Shown here piece after piece: positions 45,120 to 57,133 of a stretch of 64,000 bases of DNA. The position numbers were made by a program, and so were the translations under genes. The notes beneath the pieces were generated by a model. It was not told the DNA's origin, did not search any database, and saw only the letters and a list, made by a program, of their open reading frames with translations. Origin of the DNA: Humulus lupulus (taxonomy: Eukaryota > Streptophyta > Magnoliopsida > Rosales > Cannabaceae); assembly GCF_963169125.1 (NCBI RefSeq), contig NC_084795.1, positions 196,080,214-196,144,213 of the forward strand. Direction: 5' to 3'. How positions within the stretch are numbered: the first letter of the stretch is position 1; each line of letters opens with the position of its first letter.

Positions 45120-46156
45120 ATGCCTCGACAATCATCTAGACTCCTCGACAGTAGGGCTGAGGATGACAACCAGGGTCAGGACTTTCCACCTGCCCCACAG
45201 AATTGGCAAGAGATGTTTGCCGAGACGGAAACAAGGCTGCAGCGAATAGAGGAATAGCTTTGAAAGTTGAGGCAGCAAGCCTCACCTCAGGTCACTGGGC
45301 TGCCAGTTCAGCAGGTTGTGGCGCCAGTGCCGGTTAAATCTGCTATGGAGAATAAGTGGGAACCTTTGTATGAGAGGTTCAGGAAACAGCATCCTTCCAC
45401 CTTCGAGGGTGGACCAGGCAGAGCAGTGGATGAATATGATTTCCTCAATTCTGTATTTTATGAGGGTTTAGGGAAATGAGAGGGTAGCTTGTGATAGCTA
45501 CATGTTTAGAGAGGATGCCCGCATCTGGTGGGACGTGGTAGTTCAGAGAAGGAATGTAACAGTTATGACTTGGGAAGAGTTCAGAAACTTGTTTAATGAG
45601 AAGTATTACAGTGCAGCAGTTCGAGCTATGAAGGTTGACGAGTTCATCAACCTAACTCAGAATCGGATGACCGTGACTGAGTATGCTTTGAGATTTGATA
45701 AATTGGCAAAGTTTACGCCATATTTAGTGCCGACTGATGTGGCAAGAAGAGACAGGTTTGTGCGGGGGTTGAATGTTATGATCCCTCGAGATGTAAATAT
45801 TACTTTGGATCCAGAGACTACCACTTATGCCCAGGTAGTGGACAAGGCCCTTACAGCTGAGAGGGTCGAAGATCAGATTTGGAAGGAAAGCGCTGTTAGG
45901 CGCGATGCCAGGAGGACAGTGCCTCCTTTTGTTGGATCCAGTCGGGGTGGTGGCTCTAGTGAGTAGAAGAGGAAGGCCTCAGATTCCTTTGTTCCTCCCA
46001 GTTCAAATAGGAGGGCACGGGGTGTTTATACTGGTCGTCAGGGTGGAAGTGACAACTGGAGGAGTTTCCCAGTGTGTCCACGGTGCAGACGTCGACATCA
46101 GGGTGAGTGCAAGATTAGGGGCTGCTTTGTTTGTGGAAGTGCCAGTCATCTAAAGA
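45120..46156 (+). pseudogene. Element H gag, truncated at the zinc knuckle
   Basis: ATG 45120 gives MPRQSSRLLDSRAED. Stops follow at 45255 and 45261, and there are indels around 45410-45480. The capsid block 45502-45966 is open and has EDARIWWDV, EEFRNLFNEKYY and MTVTEYALRFDKLAKF. A stop at 45964 precedes a Gly/Arg-rich linker. The knuckle starts [11 protein letters not shown] and then breaks off near 46156, directly joined to RT sequence, so the last cysteine of the CCHC motif and the whole protease are missing. Confidence 0.88.
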
Positions 46157-49042
46157 GGGTGAGACTAGATTTGTGTGTGAGTTTCCAGATTTGTTTCCTT
46201 CAGATTTGCCAGGGTTGCCGCCACAGCAGGAGATTGACTTTGTTATAGAGTTGGTACCAGGAGCGAAGCCAGTATCTAGGACACCTTATAGAATGGCTCC
46301 AGCGGAGTTAAAGGAGTTGAAGATTCAGTTGCAAGAGTTACTTGATTTGGGGTTCATCAGACCGAGTTTCTCGCCATGGGGTGCTCCAGTGTTGTTTGTC
46401 AAGAAGAAGGATGGATCTCTTAGAATGTGTATTTATTATAGGGAGCTGAACAAGTTAACCATTAAGAACAAGTATCCACTGCCTAGGATTCATGATTTAT
46501 TTGATCAGTTACAGGGAAGAACAGTGTTTTCCAAGATAGACCTTCGATCAGGTTACCATCAGTTAAGGATTAAAGAGGAGGACATACCAAAGACCGCTTT
46601 CCAAAAGAGGTATGGACATTATGAATTCCTGGTTATGTCCTTTGGATTAACCAATGCCCAACAGCCTTTATGGACATGATGAATAGGGTTTTCAAGGATT
46701 ACTTGGATAAGTTTGTGATTGTGTTCATCGACGACATCTTGGTGTATTCTCAGTCAGAGACAGAGCATGAGCAGCATCTGCGGTTGGTTCTACAACGGTT
46801 GAGGGAGCATAAGCTATATGCTAAGTTCAGTAAGTGTGAGTTCTGGTTACCACAAGTTACATTTCTGGGCCATATCATCAGTAAGGAGGGGATTCTTGTT
46901 GATCCAAGTAAGATTGAGGCAGTAAGAGATTGGCCTAGGCCGAGCAGTGTTCCTGAAGTAAGAAGCTTTCTGGGTTTAGCAGGGTATTATCGGCGGTTTG
47001 TTGAGGGGTTCTCCAGAATAGATACACCTTTGACAGAACTGACAAAGTAGAAGACAAGGTATGTCTGGATGGATAGATGTGAGAATAGCTTCAAGGAGTT
47101 GAAGCGGCGATTGATCACCGCGCCAGTGCTAAATTTGCCGACAAGTAATGAAACGTTTGTAGTTTATTGTGATGCAGCCAGACAGGGTTTGGGATGTGTG
47201 CTGATGCAAGCTGGTAAGGTGATAGCCTATGCATTGAGACAGTTAAAGGATTATGAGTAGAGATATCCCACGCATGATTTGGAGTTGGCAATGGTGGTGT
47301 TCACACTTAAGATTTGGAGACATTATATTTATGGTGAGAAGTGCGAGATATACACCGACCATAAGAGCCTGAGGTATTTCTTTACTCAGAAGGACCTGAA
47401 TATGCATCAGAGGCGGTGAATGGAGTTTGTTAGGGATTACGATTGTGATATCCTATACCATCCTGGGAAAGCTAATGTGGTGGCTGATGCATTGAGTCAG
47501 AAAGGCCCAGAACAGTTGTTTAGCTTGAGACAAATATCTGATAAGCTAGCCGAGGAGACGACCAGAGCAGGTATAGAGTTGGTGGTTGGTCAGTTGGCCA
47601 ACATCACTCTTTAGTCTACGCTCCTTGATAGGATCAAGGAGGCGCAGGGGAGAGATTCACAATTGAGAGGTCACAGAGAGGATGTCTTTGTCGGAGCGAC
47701 TTAGGACTTTTCTATTTCAGAGATGGGATTACTGAAGTACAAGGGTCGGATCTGTGTTCCGATAGATTCTGATATCCGACGGGAGATCTTAGATGAATCG
47801 CATACCACTCCTTATTCTTTGCACCCGGGTATAACAAAAATGTACCAGGATTTGAGAGCTTTGTATTGGTGGTTGGGCATGAAGAGGGATGTGGTGGATT
47901 ATGTGGCCAAGTGCTTAACTTGTCAGCAGTTTAAGGCTGAGCATCAGAGGCCAGCGGGGCTGCTGTAGCCTCTGGGGATTCCAGAATGGAAGTGGGAAGA
48001 TATCAGCATGGACTTTGTGGTTGGTTTGCCGAGGACCGTGGGACAGCATGACTCGGTGTGGTGATTGTGGACAGGTATACCAAGTCCGCCCAATTTTTAC
48101 CTGTTGACTTATACTATGGAGCAGTATGCTGATTTATATGTGAAGGAGATTGTTCGACTTCATGGGGCTCTAAGGTCAATAGTATCCGACAGAGACCCCA
48201 CCTTCACTTCCAAGTTTTGGGAAAGTCTACAGAAGGCTATGGGCACGCAGTTACGGTTTAGTACCGTTTATTATCCTCAGACAAATGGACAGTCTGAGAG
48301 GATGATTCAGATATTGGAGGACATGTTGTGAGCATGTGTGCTAGATTTTGGGGGATCATGGAGTAAGTATCTCCCTTTGATCAAGTTCTCGTACAACAAT
48401 AGATATCAGGCGACCATCGGAGTGGCTCCGTATGAAATGCTTTATGGAAGGAAGTGTAGATCACCTAACCATTGGGAAGAGACAGGTGAGAGGAGATATC
48501 TGGGTCCAGAGATGGTTCAGAGGACCAATGAGGTGATTGAGAAGATTAGAGCACGAATGCTTGCCTCCCAAAGTCATCAGAAGAGCTATTCAGACCTGAA
48601 ACGCAGGGGTGTGGAATTTCAGGTTGGTGATCATGTGTTTCTTAGGGTTTCACCTTTGAGGGGAGTGAAACGGTTTGGTGTTCGGGGCAAGCTGAGCCCT
48701 AGGTTTGTTGGCCCCTTTGAGATTCTAGATCGGGTTTGAGAGGTAGCTTACAGACTAGCGACGCCTCCAGCTTTATCAGGGGTTCATGATGTTTTCCATG
48801 TGTCCATGCTCCGAAAGTATGTGTCAGATTCGACGCACGTTCTAAGTTAAGAGAATCTGGAGCTAGATCAAGATTTGTCCTATGAGGAGAAGCAAGTTCA
48901 GGTTCTTGACCGGAAGGATAAATTCTTGCGGAACAAGACCATCGTCTTGGTAAAAGTGCTATGGAGGAACAGCAAGGTTGAGGAGGCGACATGGGAACTT
49001 GAATCAGAAATGAGGGAGCGGTATCCCGAGTTATTCAGGTAA
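46157..49042 (+). pseudogene. Element H RT-RNase H-integrase, decayed
   Basis: RT begins [18 protein letters not shown] and holds [14 protein letters not shown], then IYYRELNKL where relatives have [10 protein letters not shown] one-base loss in a C run at 46657-46659 shifts the frame; it resumes at 46670 with [11 protein letters not shown]. RNase H spans about 47150-47400. Integrase has [26 protein letters not shown], a frameshift near 48060, SDRDPTF and PQTNGQSE. The tail carries FLRNKTIVLVKVLWRN at the chromodomain position and ends at 49042. Stops include about 47048, 47258, 47417, 47612, 47966, 48329 and 48737. It is inactive and lacks protease upstream. Confidence 0.9.
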
Positions 49043-49063
49043 TTTCGAGGACGAAATTTCTGT

Positions 49064-49076
49064 AAGGAAGGGAAAG
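49064..49076 (+). other. Polypurine tract of element H
   Basis: AAGGAAGGGAAAG just before the TG of the 3' LTR at 49078. Confidence 0.8.
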
Positions 49077-49077
49077 T

Positions 49078-50462
49078 TGTAACGACCCAAATTTTTTAAT
49101 AAGGCTTAGGGCCTTGATTAGCGTGCCTGGAGGGCAATAAATGATTTAATATGTTAAGATGTGAATTTATGTGAATATGTGATAGAGATGCATGTTTAGT
49201 TGAATTTAATATACATGTGAGCCCCGTTTGGATATTAGGGGGTGTGTCTGTGATTTTAGCCTGCTGAGGGCGTAAATGTGATAAATATGATATGTGTGTG
49301 ATATATATCTGTATAGCACGATCCGAGACAGTTCTAGAGAGCAATTATCCAGAAAGTCACAATGGGGTTGAGAATTCGACTCAGGGTGAGTCGAGGGGTA
49401 TTTTGGGTATTAGATGTATTATGGGGTTATCGGGTTATGAAAATAAATATTTGGAGATATATTTGAGGTTAGAATGTCTAGGAGGGGATATTGGGGAAAT
49501 TTACCATTTTTTCCCTGAGGGACGTTTATGGCACCCCGAGCCTTGAGGTAACCTTAAAGCTTAAGTTAAATAAAACAAAGCTTAGGAAGTGTTTAGAAAC
49601 TTAGAAACCGACATTCACTTTCCCTTCTCAGCTGAAGATAGTTTCTATTCTCTCTCATCTTTACTCTCTAAGACAACTCAAGGAAAGCTTTGGGTGGCCA
49701 TCAATCAAGACTAAGGATTTCAGTTGGGGATTTAGGGGAGCTTGAAGCTTGGAGCTTAGGGAGCTGATGCTGAGGTTCAACCCAGCAAAGGTAAGCTTTA
49801 AATTACAAGTATTAAGTTTGGAATTTCTGCTGGTTTTCATAGAGTATGCATGGTTTGGATTCTAGGAAAGGTTTTGATTGCTTGATGGGTGTGGGAATTG
49901 ATTCCTGAGGTGCTTGGTAAAGTGCCTGGGAAATCCTCACGGTGTGGACCACAAACCCAGGGCCTGGTAAAGCGCCTGGGGTAGCTTAGCCGTATGTGTT
50001 TAGCCTATTCATGGTATGTTTATATGCTATGTGTTTGTTATGCATATGTTTTCTGCTTGTGAGGGTTTTCTTGCAGGGCTTCAGCTCACAGGTGCTCTGT
50101 GGTGCAAGTAAGGGCAAGGGGAAAATTGACCAACCATGATTACAGAGAGCGTGATGAGCGGCGCGTATATGTTTGGCCTGCCTGGCTGCTACCGCCAGTG
50201 GTTTTGAGAGATGATTGTATTAAAACTTAGATTTTGTCGTCTAGTCAACTTGGTTTGTAATTATATGTTGTAAATACTTCTAAACGGTATTTTGGGATCC
50301 CAAGTGTCAAATACTTTATGATTTTCAGTAAACAGAATTATTTTCAAAGTTTATAGCTTTGTTTATGATTTTATTACACTTTTGACTTTAAACCTCGATT
50401 AGAGAGTCAAATGCACATTTTTAAACCACTTAGTAATGGCTCTAAGGAAGTAGGGCGTTACA
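49078..50462 (+). repeat. 3' LTR of element H, internally deleted
   Basis: 1,385 bp, against about 2,164 bp net for the 5' LTR. The main loss is roughly 850 bp at about 49915, equal to about 35265-36113 of the 5' LTR. It removes the GC-rich block and the GGTAAGAAAAC box. It still holds CCCAGCAAAGG, the empty site for CACTA K, and ends GGGCGTTACA. Confidence 0.9.
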
Positions 50463-51472
50463 TTTTATTAAATACATAAAGCTGTTCATGGGCCCATAAA
50501 AACTTTTTCAAGTTATTTACAAACAAAAATGGTATTTACTGTTCCAACTTTACATCCCGCCGACCTAAGCGGCAAAAATAGGGTAAACCCCTAGTTCCTC
50601 TGAGAACTCCTTGGCCGTGGTGGTCAAGCAGCCGCATATGTACACATCACCACCTAAGCTCTCCACTCAAGGCTGGGTGAGCTTTTCTTTCCCTTTACCT
50701 GCACCAGATTGCACCCATGAACCAAAGCCCAGCAAGAAAACACAGTAATGTATAAAGATATTAACAATTGATTATAATTATAATCACACAGAGCTTATAG
50801 CTCTCAAACAAATGAGTGAATATCACTTGAGGTTCTAATAAACCATAATGAGTGACTGACAGGCAAGTCACTAATTTAAACAGATGAGTGACTGCTGGAT
50901 AAGTCACTAACGTAAACAGATGAGAGACTGATGGGTCAGTCTCTAACTTAACAGATGAGTGACTGATGGGTAAGTCACACAAGCACTTATAGTATTCATC
51001 AAACTTGAGGTCGGTCCGGCATTAATGCTCTTTAAGTCATCCAATGTAGATATCGATTAGATCTATTCTTTATTGGCTTGCATTAAACATGCTAAGTCTG
51101 TCCTGACTTATGAGTCAGCACTGTGTGACCAGTGCCCAAGACCACTGATGAACTTGACTAATGAGTCACAGCTTCACAATTGATACTGACACCTTTGCCA
51201 AATCTGACTAATTAGTCAGTATCATGCGCAAGTGAGCAAGATCTACTAAGCATTCAATAACCAATCCATGTCCACATTTACTCAATCAACATGCCTCATG
51301 AACAACCACGCATGTCACATTTAACCATCCAACATGCATCAAGAATAACCATGCATGTCATATATACACAGGGTGCAGTTTTCTTACCTCTGGTTCGAGC
51401 GAGAATTAATATAAGAACGACCCTTGAGAACGATCTGTCTTTTTGTCCCTTAGTGGTTACCTGGTCATAACC

Positions 51473-52066
51473 TGTTATCCAATAAATTAGCATTGGTGAC
51501 GTGGCAAATAATCTCTTGACACGTGGCTGATACCTGGAAGCGTCTGCTAGAGTATCGACCAGGAGACACAGTAGAAGCAGGGCAAGCCTGCCTTACCCGT
51601 GACCAGTCTGGTCAGTAGTTCCGCATACAAGGCAACATTTGTGGGAAAATCTTTATGAATCCCGAATTTATCTCATACAATCTTCTGGATACCCGATTAT
51701 TCAGGGAAGAATATCTGTAACAATCTCTTGTAACCCTCCTTGAGCCTATAAATAAGAGGAGATAGCTCAAGGGAGGAGACTTTTTCTTTGGACTTTGGAA
51801 TCATAGGAAGCAATAGTATTTCTCCAAGTAAATCTATATTGTTCTTTAGAAGAGAGTTAAACTCATTGAACCCTGGTTCTTTGATCACCCTCCTGATTTT
51901 ATATCAATATTATTCTAAGTGGACGTAGGTCATTACCAGATCTTGGGGCCGAACCACTATAAATTACTGTGTTTTCTTTACTTTTGTCATTGCGTTCTTC
52001 TCTATACATTCGTCCATATCAATCACGTTTTGACTCCGTGTCAGTTGGCCAAATCTTGGGTCGACA
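51473..52066 (+). mobile_element. Solo LTR L (594 bp)
   Basis: TGTTATCC at 51473 to GGTCGACA at 52066 with the perfect duplication TAACC (51468-51472 and 52067-52071). The partner LTR of I near 23095 is uninterrupted. It is much shorter than the chromovirus LTRs and is of another family. It has a TATA box (TATAAATA near 51747-51754) on the plus strand and two ACGT boxes (GACGTGGCA near 51499, GACACGTGGCT near 51518) that resemble G-box/ABRE sites. The plus orientation is taken from the TATA box. Its family is not assigned. Confidence 0.88.
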
Positions 52067-55000
52067 TAACCAATTATGGGATTCCATCAATAAAATGAAT
52101 AACAAAGGTTCCCAAACCAAAACCTAGCCTCCGAGACATCGAATCCTACTAAACAAGGTAGTAGGATCGATCCCGAGGCCTAGGGCTAGAATCCCCAAGC
52201 CAAAAACTCATTTCTGGCCAAAATTCCACTAAGGGCCGCAGCCCTCCCCTCAAACAGAGGCGACCTCCCTCAACACCCATCATGAGCCACGCCCTTCCCT
52301 GGCCATGCCGCGACCCAACCTACAGTTCAGCCAAAACTCTGGTTTTTCCTCCCTTGCGATTTTCCTTGAAACCAACCCTTCAAACCAAACCAAAACACCA
52401 CCCAAATATCCAATACAACCCCTAAACTTGATCTACATCACACCCTCATCAAAACCCAAGTTAAACCCCAACCAAAACTTCCATTAATTCCAACTATCCA
52501 CAACAAAACCACAAGCTGAAAACTAAGGCCAAAACTGAGCAAACCAGGGAACTAGTGGCTAGAAACTTACCTCAAACTCAGATTGTGATGCTCTTTAATG
52601 ATAGAACACTCTCCCAAACTCCCAAGGTTTACTTCCCAAGCTTGAATCCTCAACAATGGCTCAAAAATCACAAAGGAAATGGAGGAGAAAGAGGTACGGG
52701 AAAGCTTCAAGAACTTACTCTGTTTTCCCTCTTTTTCACAGCCTAAAATAGTTTATACCAATCCTAGGGGTGAAAAGAACATTATACCCCTAGGTCAATT
52801 AAGGGTTTCCAAAGGCTCCCAAGGGCAAAATTCTCCTTTTCAACCTATCTCGTTAATCATAATTAACGCTCTCCAATTCCCGCTACTCTCGATAATCTCA
52901 AACACCAATAATTCACATCATGTTACCCTTTAACTCCCGGTAATGCTCTAATCATTAAAATCACCCCGAGACTCATCCCGAGCCCCGAACTTAAACCTGT
53001 TATGACTAAACCGCTAATCAATATTCCAAAATCGTCTCATGCCGATTAGCTCGAACAAACCCACATTATAATGTGGTCTCAACAATATATCACCGACATG
53101 CATACAAATATACAATTATGGCCTCAACGGACCAAAACACCCCTGTTATCAAATGTGGACCCACATGCATGTATTTAACATCATATTATAATATAATTCA
53201 CATAAACATGCATATATTCAGGTAATGGCATAATTAAACAATTATGGCCCTCTTGGCCTACTAATCCCACCATTAAACCGCATTAAGGATTTCGGGGCAT
53301 TACAAGAGGGAAAGAAATAAGAAGGAAGCATACAGAATTCTCCCAAACTCTCTCTCCTACTTTTCTCTTCTGCCTTATTTGGAGCTTGAGGGAAATTGAA
53401 GTTTTTAAGGAAACAAGCATGGAAATTGAAGCCTAGAGTGTAGGATCAAGCTATGATCAACTTGGGAACCATTGGGCAGCCATCAAGGAAATGATTTTTG
53501 TGCTTCAATCTCTGAATTTTCTGAGTTCTTACTCTGTTTTTATGGTGTTTGGAGCTTGAGAGCTTAGGTATGGGTTTTTTGGAAAAACATGGTTAGGTTA
53601 TGTTGCCTTTGATGAGTAGAGTGTATTTCTATGGTTAATTTTGGGTTTGGAGGTCTTGAGGGATGGATTTTTGGAGCTTTCGCTCGGGGAGATTCGAAGA
53701 GAAACACCCAGAATTTCAAAATTCTGGTGTCATCGCTGTAGCGCTAGGTTGGGAGCACTATAGCACTAGGCTGCGATTTTGGGGGCTAGAGTCTCTGGCT
53801 CTAACGCTGTAGCACCCTATAGGTAGTGCTGTAGCGCTACTCAGCTTTCAAAACTGGATTTTTGGTACTGTTTAGGGTTTTTGTTCAAGGGCTCGGGGGA
53901 TGATTTCACCACCCTGTTTGGTGGAATTAGAGGTCCCGAGGGAGCGAGACTGATCCTGAGATTGGGCTTTGGAATTTAAACTCATTGAAGTACCATTTAT
54001 GGTTTGTGACTAAGTGTTCGCTAGGGCTCAGAATGGGATCGTGCTCATGGGTCGTTCTTATTTACGCTTACTTGGACCTAAGTTCAGAAAACTGCACCCA
54101 AATCGTGTTATATGTGATTAGGGCTTGGCCCGACTGTGATATGTTATTATGAATAGGGCTTGGGCCCCAGGATGTGTATGCTAGGCTATTAGTTCACATG
54201 TTTGTTGATAAATGCTTAAGTGTTTTATAATCATTGCATAAGCTCTATGGTTAGGGCATGTGGCCCCGTTAAATAGGTATGTTTACCGTTATGGAAATGG
54301 CTATTCAGTGGTATCATACGATTAACATCCATATGTGCTTAGTTTATTGGGATGTGCATATCCACATCTACTTTTTGTATTGTGATATGTAATCCTAGAT
54401 CAGGGCTTGACTTATGAGTCAAGGACAGCAATAACACGTTGTGTGTTGTGTGTGTTGGTCAAGAGGCTTAGGCCTAAACCAGTAACGTACTATTACGTTG
54501 ATTGAATCTAAGGTCGATAATAAACCAATAGGTTGGGCTAGCTTTGTGGCTAGTGAGACAGAGCTAAGGGTGAGGACCCCAGGTGACTCTATGGTCACGT
54601 AGCTAGGGTATAGGCTCAGGTTTGGCTCTAAGGCCAACTGGTTAGAGCAGCGGCCCCAAGTTGATCCAATGATCAACTGCTTGAATTTAAGCGCTAATAT
54701 CTATGGATTGTTATTACTGATTATGTTGAATGGATAATTTAAAGTTTACATTCTTTGATTTTTCATGTTGAATTTTCTTGATGGGCCTCGGCTCACGGGT
54801 GCTTTGTGGTGCAGGTAAGGGAAAGGGAAAGCTTGACCAGCCATGAGTTGGAGAGCTTCGATGGCGGCATGTACATATGCGGCTGCTCGACCACCACGGT
54901 CGGGGTTATCTCAGAGGAACTAGGGTTATAGCCCTATTTTGCCGCTTAGGCTGGCTGATGTAGCTTTTGATTTGCATAATTCCTTTTTTAAAAGTTTAGC

Positions 55001-55192
55001 GGTAATATTTTGGGATCCCATGTTTATGTGAAACTTTTTAAATAAAAGTCAACGGTTCTCTGACCAAAAATTTTAACCCTAACCCTTGTCACTAACCTTA
55101 GTTACACGCTTTAAGCTAAATGACTTGATTAGCAAGTCTAACACAATTTTAAGTACACAGTGTAACAATCCTGGATTAGGAGGACGTTACAC

Positions 55193-55555
55193 TCATTCTG
55201 GGGATATGCACTTCAAACGACGACTTACATTTTTAATGTAGTCCCATCAAAGACCATAAGAAAAATTCCACTGGAACTGTGGAATTGTAGCAAACCTAGT
55301 TTGCACCATTTTCATACTTGGGGTTGTCCTGCTCATGTTCTTAGACTTAAACCAGGAAAACTTGATTCGAGGTCTAAAGTGTGCATTTTCCTGGGCTATG
55401 CTCCAAAAACAAAAGACAGTTACTTCTATAGACCCAAGGAACGAAGGTATTTTTTTCAACAAATGAGACCATCCTTGAACACGACTATATGAATAATTAT
55501 AAACCTCGAAGTAAGGTAGACTTGGAGGAACTCACAACTAATAAGATTCCATCAC

Positions 55556-55597
<42 letters not shown>

Positions 55598-57133
55598 TAT
55601 CATCCTCGTCGTCGCCAATAAGTGTTAAACGACAAATCAAGGAAACCCCTACTCCTGAAAAGGAAACTCCAGTGAAATGTCATAGTGGGAGGATTGTGAG
55701 ACAACCTGTTCGCTACGAACATGAGGCACATGTCCTTATTTTTTATACAAACTATGACGATCCAATAACCATCAAAGAGGCAATGGATGATCCTGAAAAA
55801 TGAGAAATAGCAAAAATCCATGAACAAAGAAATGGAATAGATGTATTCCAATTCTGTCTGGGAACTTGTAGACCCACCTAAAGATGTCAAGCCCATTGGG
55901 GCAAATGGATCTTCAAGAAGAAAAGTTGTGTAGATGAGAACGTAGAGACTTTCAAGGCAAGGCTAGAATCCAAAGGTTACACTCAAAGAGATGGTGTTGA
56001 TTATGAAGAAACATTTTCTCCTGTGGCCGTGGTAAAATCCATTCGCATCCTCTTATCCATAGCTACCACCTATGACTATGAGATATGGCAAAAGGACGTC
56101 AAGACAACTTTTCTAAATGGCTATCTTGATGAAAATATCTATATGAATACATCCAAAATGGTTCACTAAGGATAGGGAAGATCATAAGGTGTGTAAGTTG
56201 CTAAAATCCATTTATGGAATATAGCAAGCATCTAGATCTTGGAATATCACCTTTGATGAGACAATTAGAACATACGGCTTCGAACAGAATGTCAAAGGTA
56301 ATGTGGTGGTTTTCTTAGTTCTTTACGTGAATGACATTTTGCTCATTGGGAACGATGTAGAGACATTGTCAAACATGAAGAAGTGAAATTCTGAGAAAGG
56401 TCAGTTACTGATCAGCCATGGAATTACTCTTTCCAAAGAGCAATGTCCAAAGACACCTCAAGAGGAAGAGGGAGTGAGAAAGTATCCCTATGCTTCAGTA
56501 GTTGGGAGTCTAATGTATGTTATGTTGTGTATTAGGCCTGGCATATGCTATGTAGTATGGATTGTAAGTCATTATCAATCAAATCCTTGTTTAGAACACT
56601 AAATTGCAGTAAAGCACATTCTCAATTATCTTAGGAGAACGACATATTATATGCTTTTATACTCAGGGGGTGAGCTAAACCCTACTGGGTACACTGATTT
56701 TGATTTCCAATCAGATAAAGATAGTTGTAAGTCGACGTCTAGGTCAGTGTTCACTCTTGGTGGAGGAGTTGTAGTCTGGAGAAGTACTAAATAATCCAGT
56801 ATTGCAAATTCATCCATGGAAGCTGAATACATAGCGGCTTGTGAAGCAGCTAAGGAAGCAGTTTGGCTTAGAATGTTCTCCACTGATATGGAAGTTATTC
56901 CAGATATGGAGAAGCCACTAATCCTGCATTGTGACAACAGTGGAGCAGTAGCTAACTCTAAGGAACCTAGAAGCCACAAAAAAAGAATGCATATAGAAAG
57001 AAAATACCATCTCGTTAGAGAGATTGTGCACCAAGGTTATGTGACTGTTATGAAGATAGCATCAGAACATAACCTGGTGGACCTGTTTACCAAGACACTT
57101 CCTAAAAAGTTGTTTATGGGATTTATGCCCTAA
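55193..57133 (+). pseudogene. Copia pol remnant (integrase end, RT, RNase H)
   Basis: From 55193 the frame reads the integrase C-terminus: FWGYALQTTTYILN, KTIRKIPLELWN and HTWGCPAHVLRLKPGKLD. A frameshift lies near 55445. The linker has a long Ser run coded by an ATC/TCA microsatellite (about 55560-55610). RT follows with several frameshifts and stops; its catalytic box reads LYVNDILLIG (56321-56350), where Copia normally has YVDD. A piece of the RT thumb is missing near 56383. RNase H has SSMEAEYIAACEAAKEAVWL (56811 on) and HIERKYHLVREIV, ending at 57133. The N-terminal half (gag, protease, integrase core) is not in the window. The gene is inactive. Confidence 0.88.

Larger units (their letters stand above)
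31684..50462 (+). mobile_element. Element H: plus-strand chromovirus in the LTR of I
   Basis: Ty3/Gypsy element with the perfect duplication TTTTA (31679-31683 and 50463-50467). 5' LTR 31684-36596 (net about 2.16 kb without CACTA K), internal 36597-49077, 3' LTR 49078-50462 (1,385 bp, internally deleted). The Tat-like element G sits in its leader. The protease region is missing, so H is both decayed and internally deleted. Confidence 0.93.
21950..53304 (-). mobile_element. Element I: minus-strand chromovirus in the 3' LTR of A
   Basis: Ty3/Gypsy element flanked by the perfect duplication AGAGG. Left LTR (its 3' LTR) 21950-26512, internal region 26513-31535, right LTR (its 5' LTR) 31536-53304. 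Net LTR lengths after removing later insertions are about 2.40 and 2.39 kb. Insertion J lies in the left LTR, and H and L in the right LTR. All gag-pol blocks fall in a single reading frame broken by stop codons, with no frameshift until the extreme C-terminus. Confidence 0.92.
31536..53304 (-). repeat. 5' LTR of element I, split by H and L
   Basis: The pieces are 31536-31683, 50468-51472 and 52072-53304; H (duplication TTTTA) and L (duplication TAACC) fill the gaps. It begins TGCAACACCC at 31536, a mutated form of TGTAACGCCC, and ends GGGGCATTACA at 53304. Compared with the left LTR it has an 8-bp tandem duplication of GTGAACCG-type sequence near 31570. Confidence 0.9.
15..55191 (+). mobile_element. 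Element A: Ty3/Gypsy chromovirus (Tekay-like), outer host of the nest
   Basis: Plus-strand LTR retrotransposon that contains almost everything else in the window. Its own pieces are: 5' LTR 15-201 and 4800-6972; internal region 6973-9531 and 18753-21362; 3' LTR 21363-21949 and 53310-55191. Net LTR lengths are about 2.36 and 2.47 kb. Insertions D, B and I account for the gaps and each is flanked by a duplication of A sequence. The gene order gag, protease, RT, RNase H, integrase, chromodomain-like tail is that of Tekay/Del chromoviruses. It interrupts a Copia integrase reading frame on the right. Many stops and frameshifts show it is old and inactive. Confidence 0.9.
21363..55191 (+). repeat. 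3' LTR of element A, split by element I
   Basis: The LTR starts TGTAATGTCCC at 21363, is cut at 21949 by element I, resumes at 53310 and ends GACGTTACA at 55191. The target duplication AGAGG (21945-21949, 53305-53309) proves continuity, and the 5' LTR of A reads through the same point uninterrupted near 5075. The AGCGCT palindrome cluster is at 53735-53842. Net length is about 2.47 kb. Confidence 0.92.
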
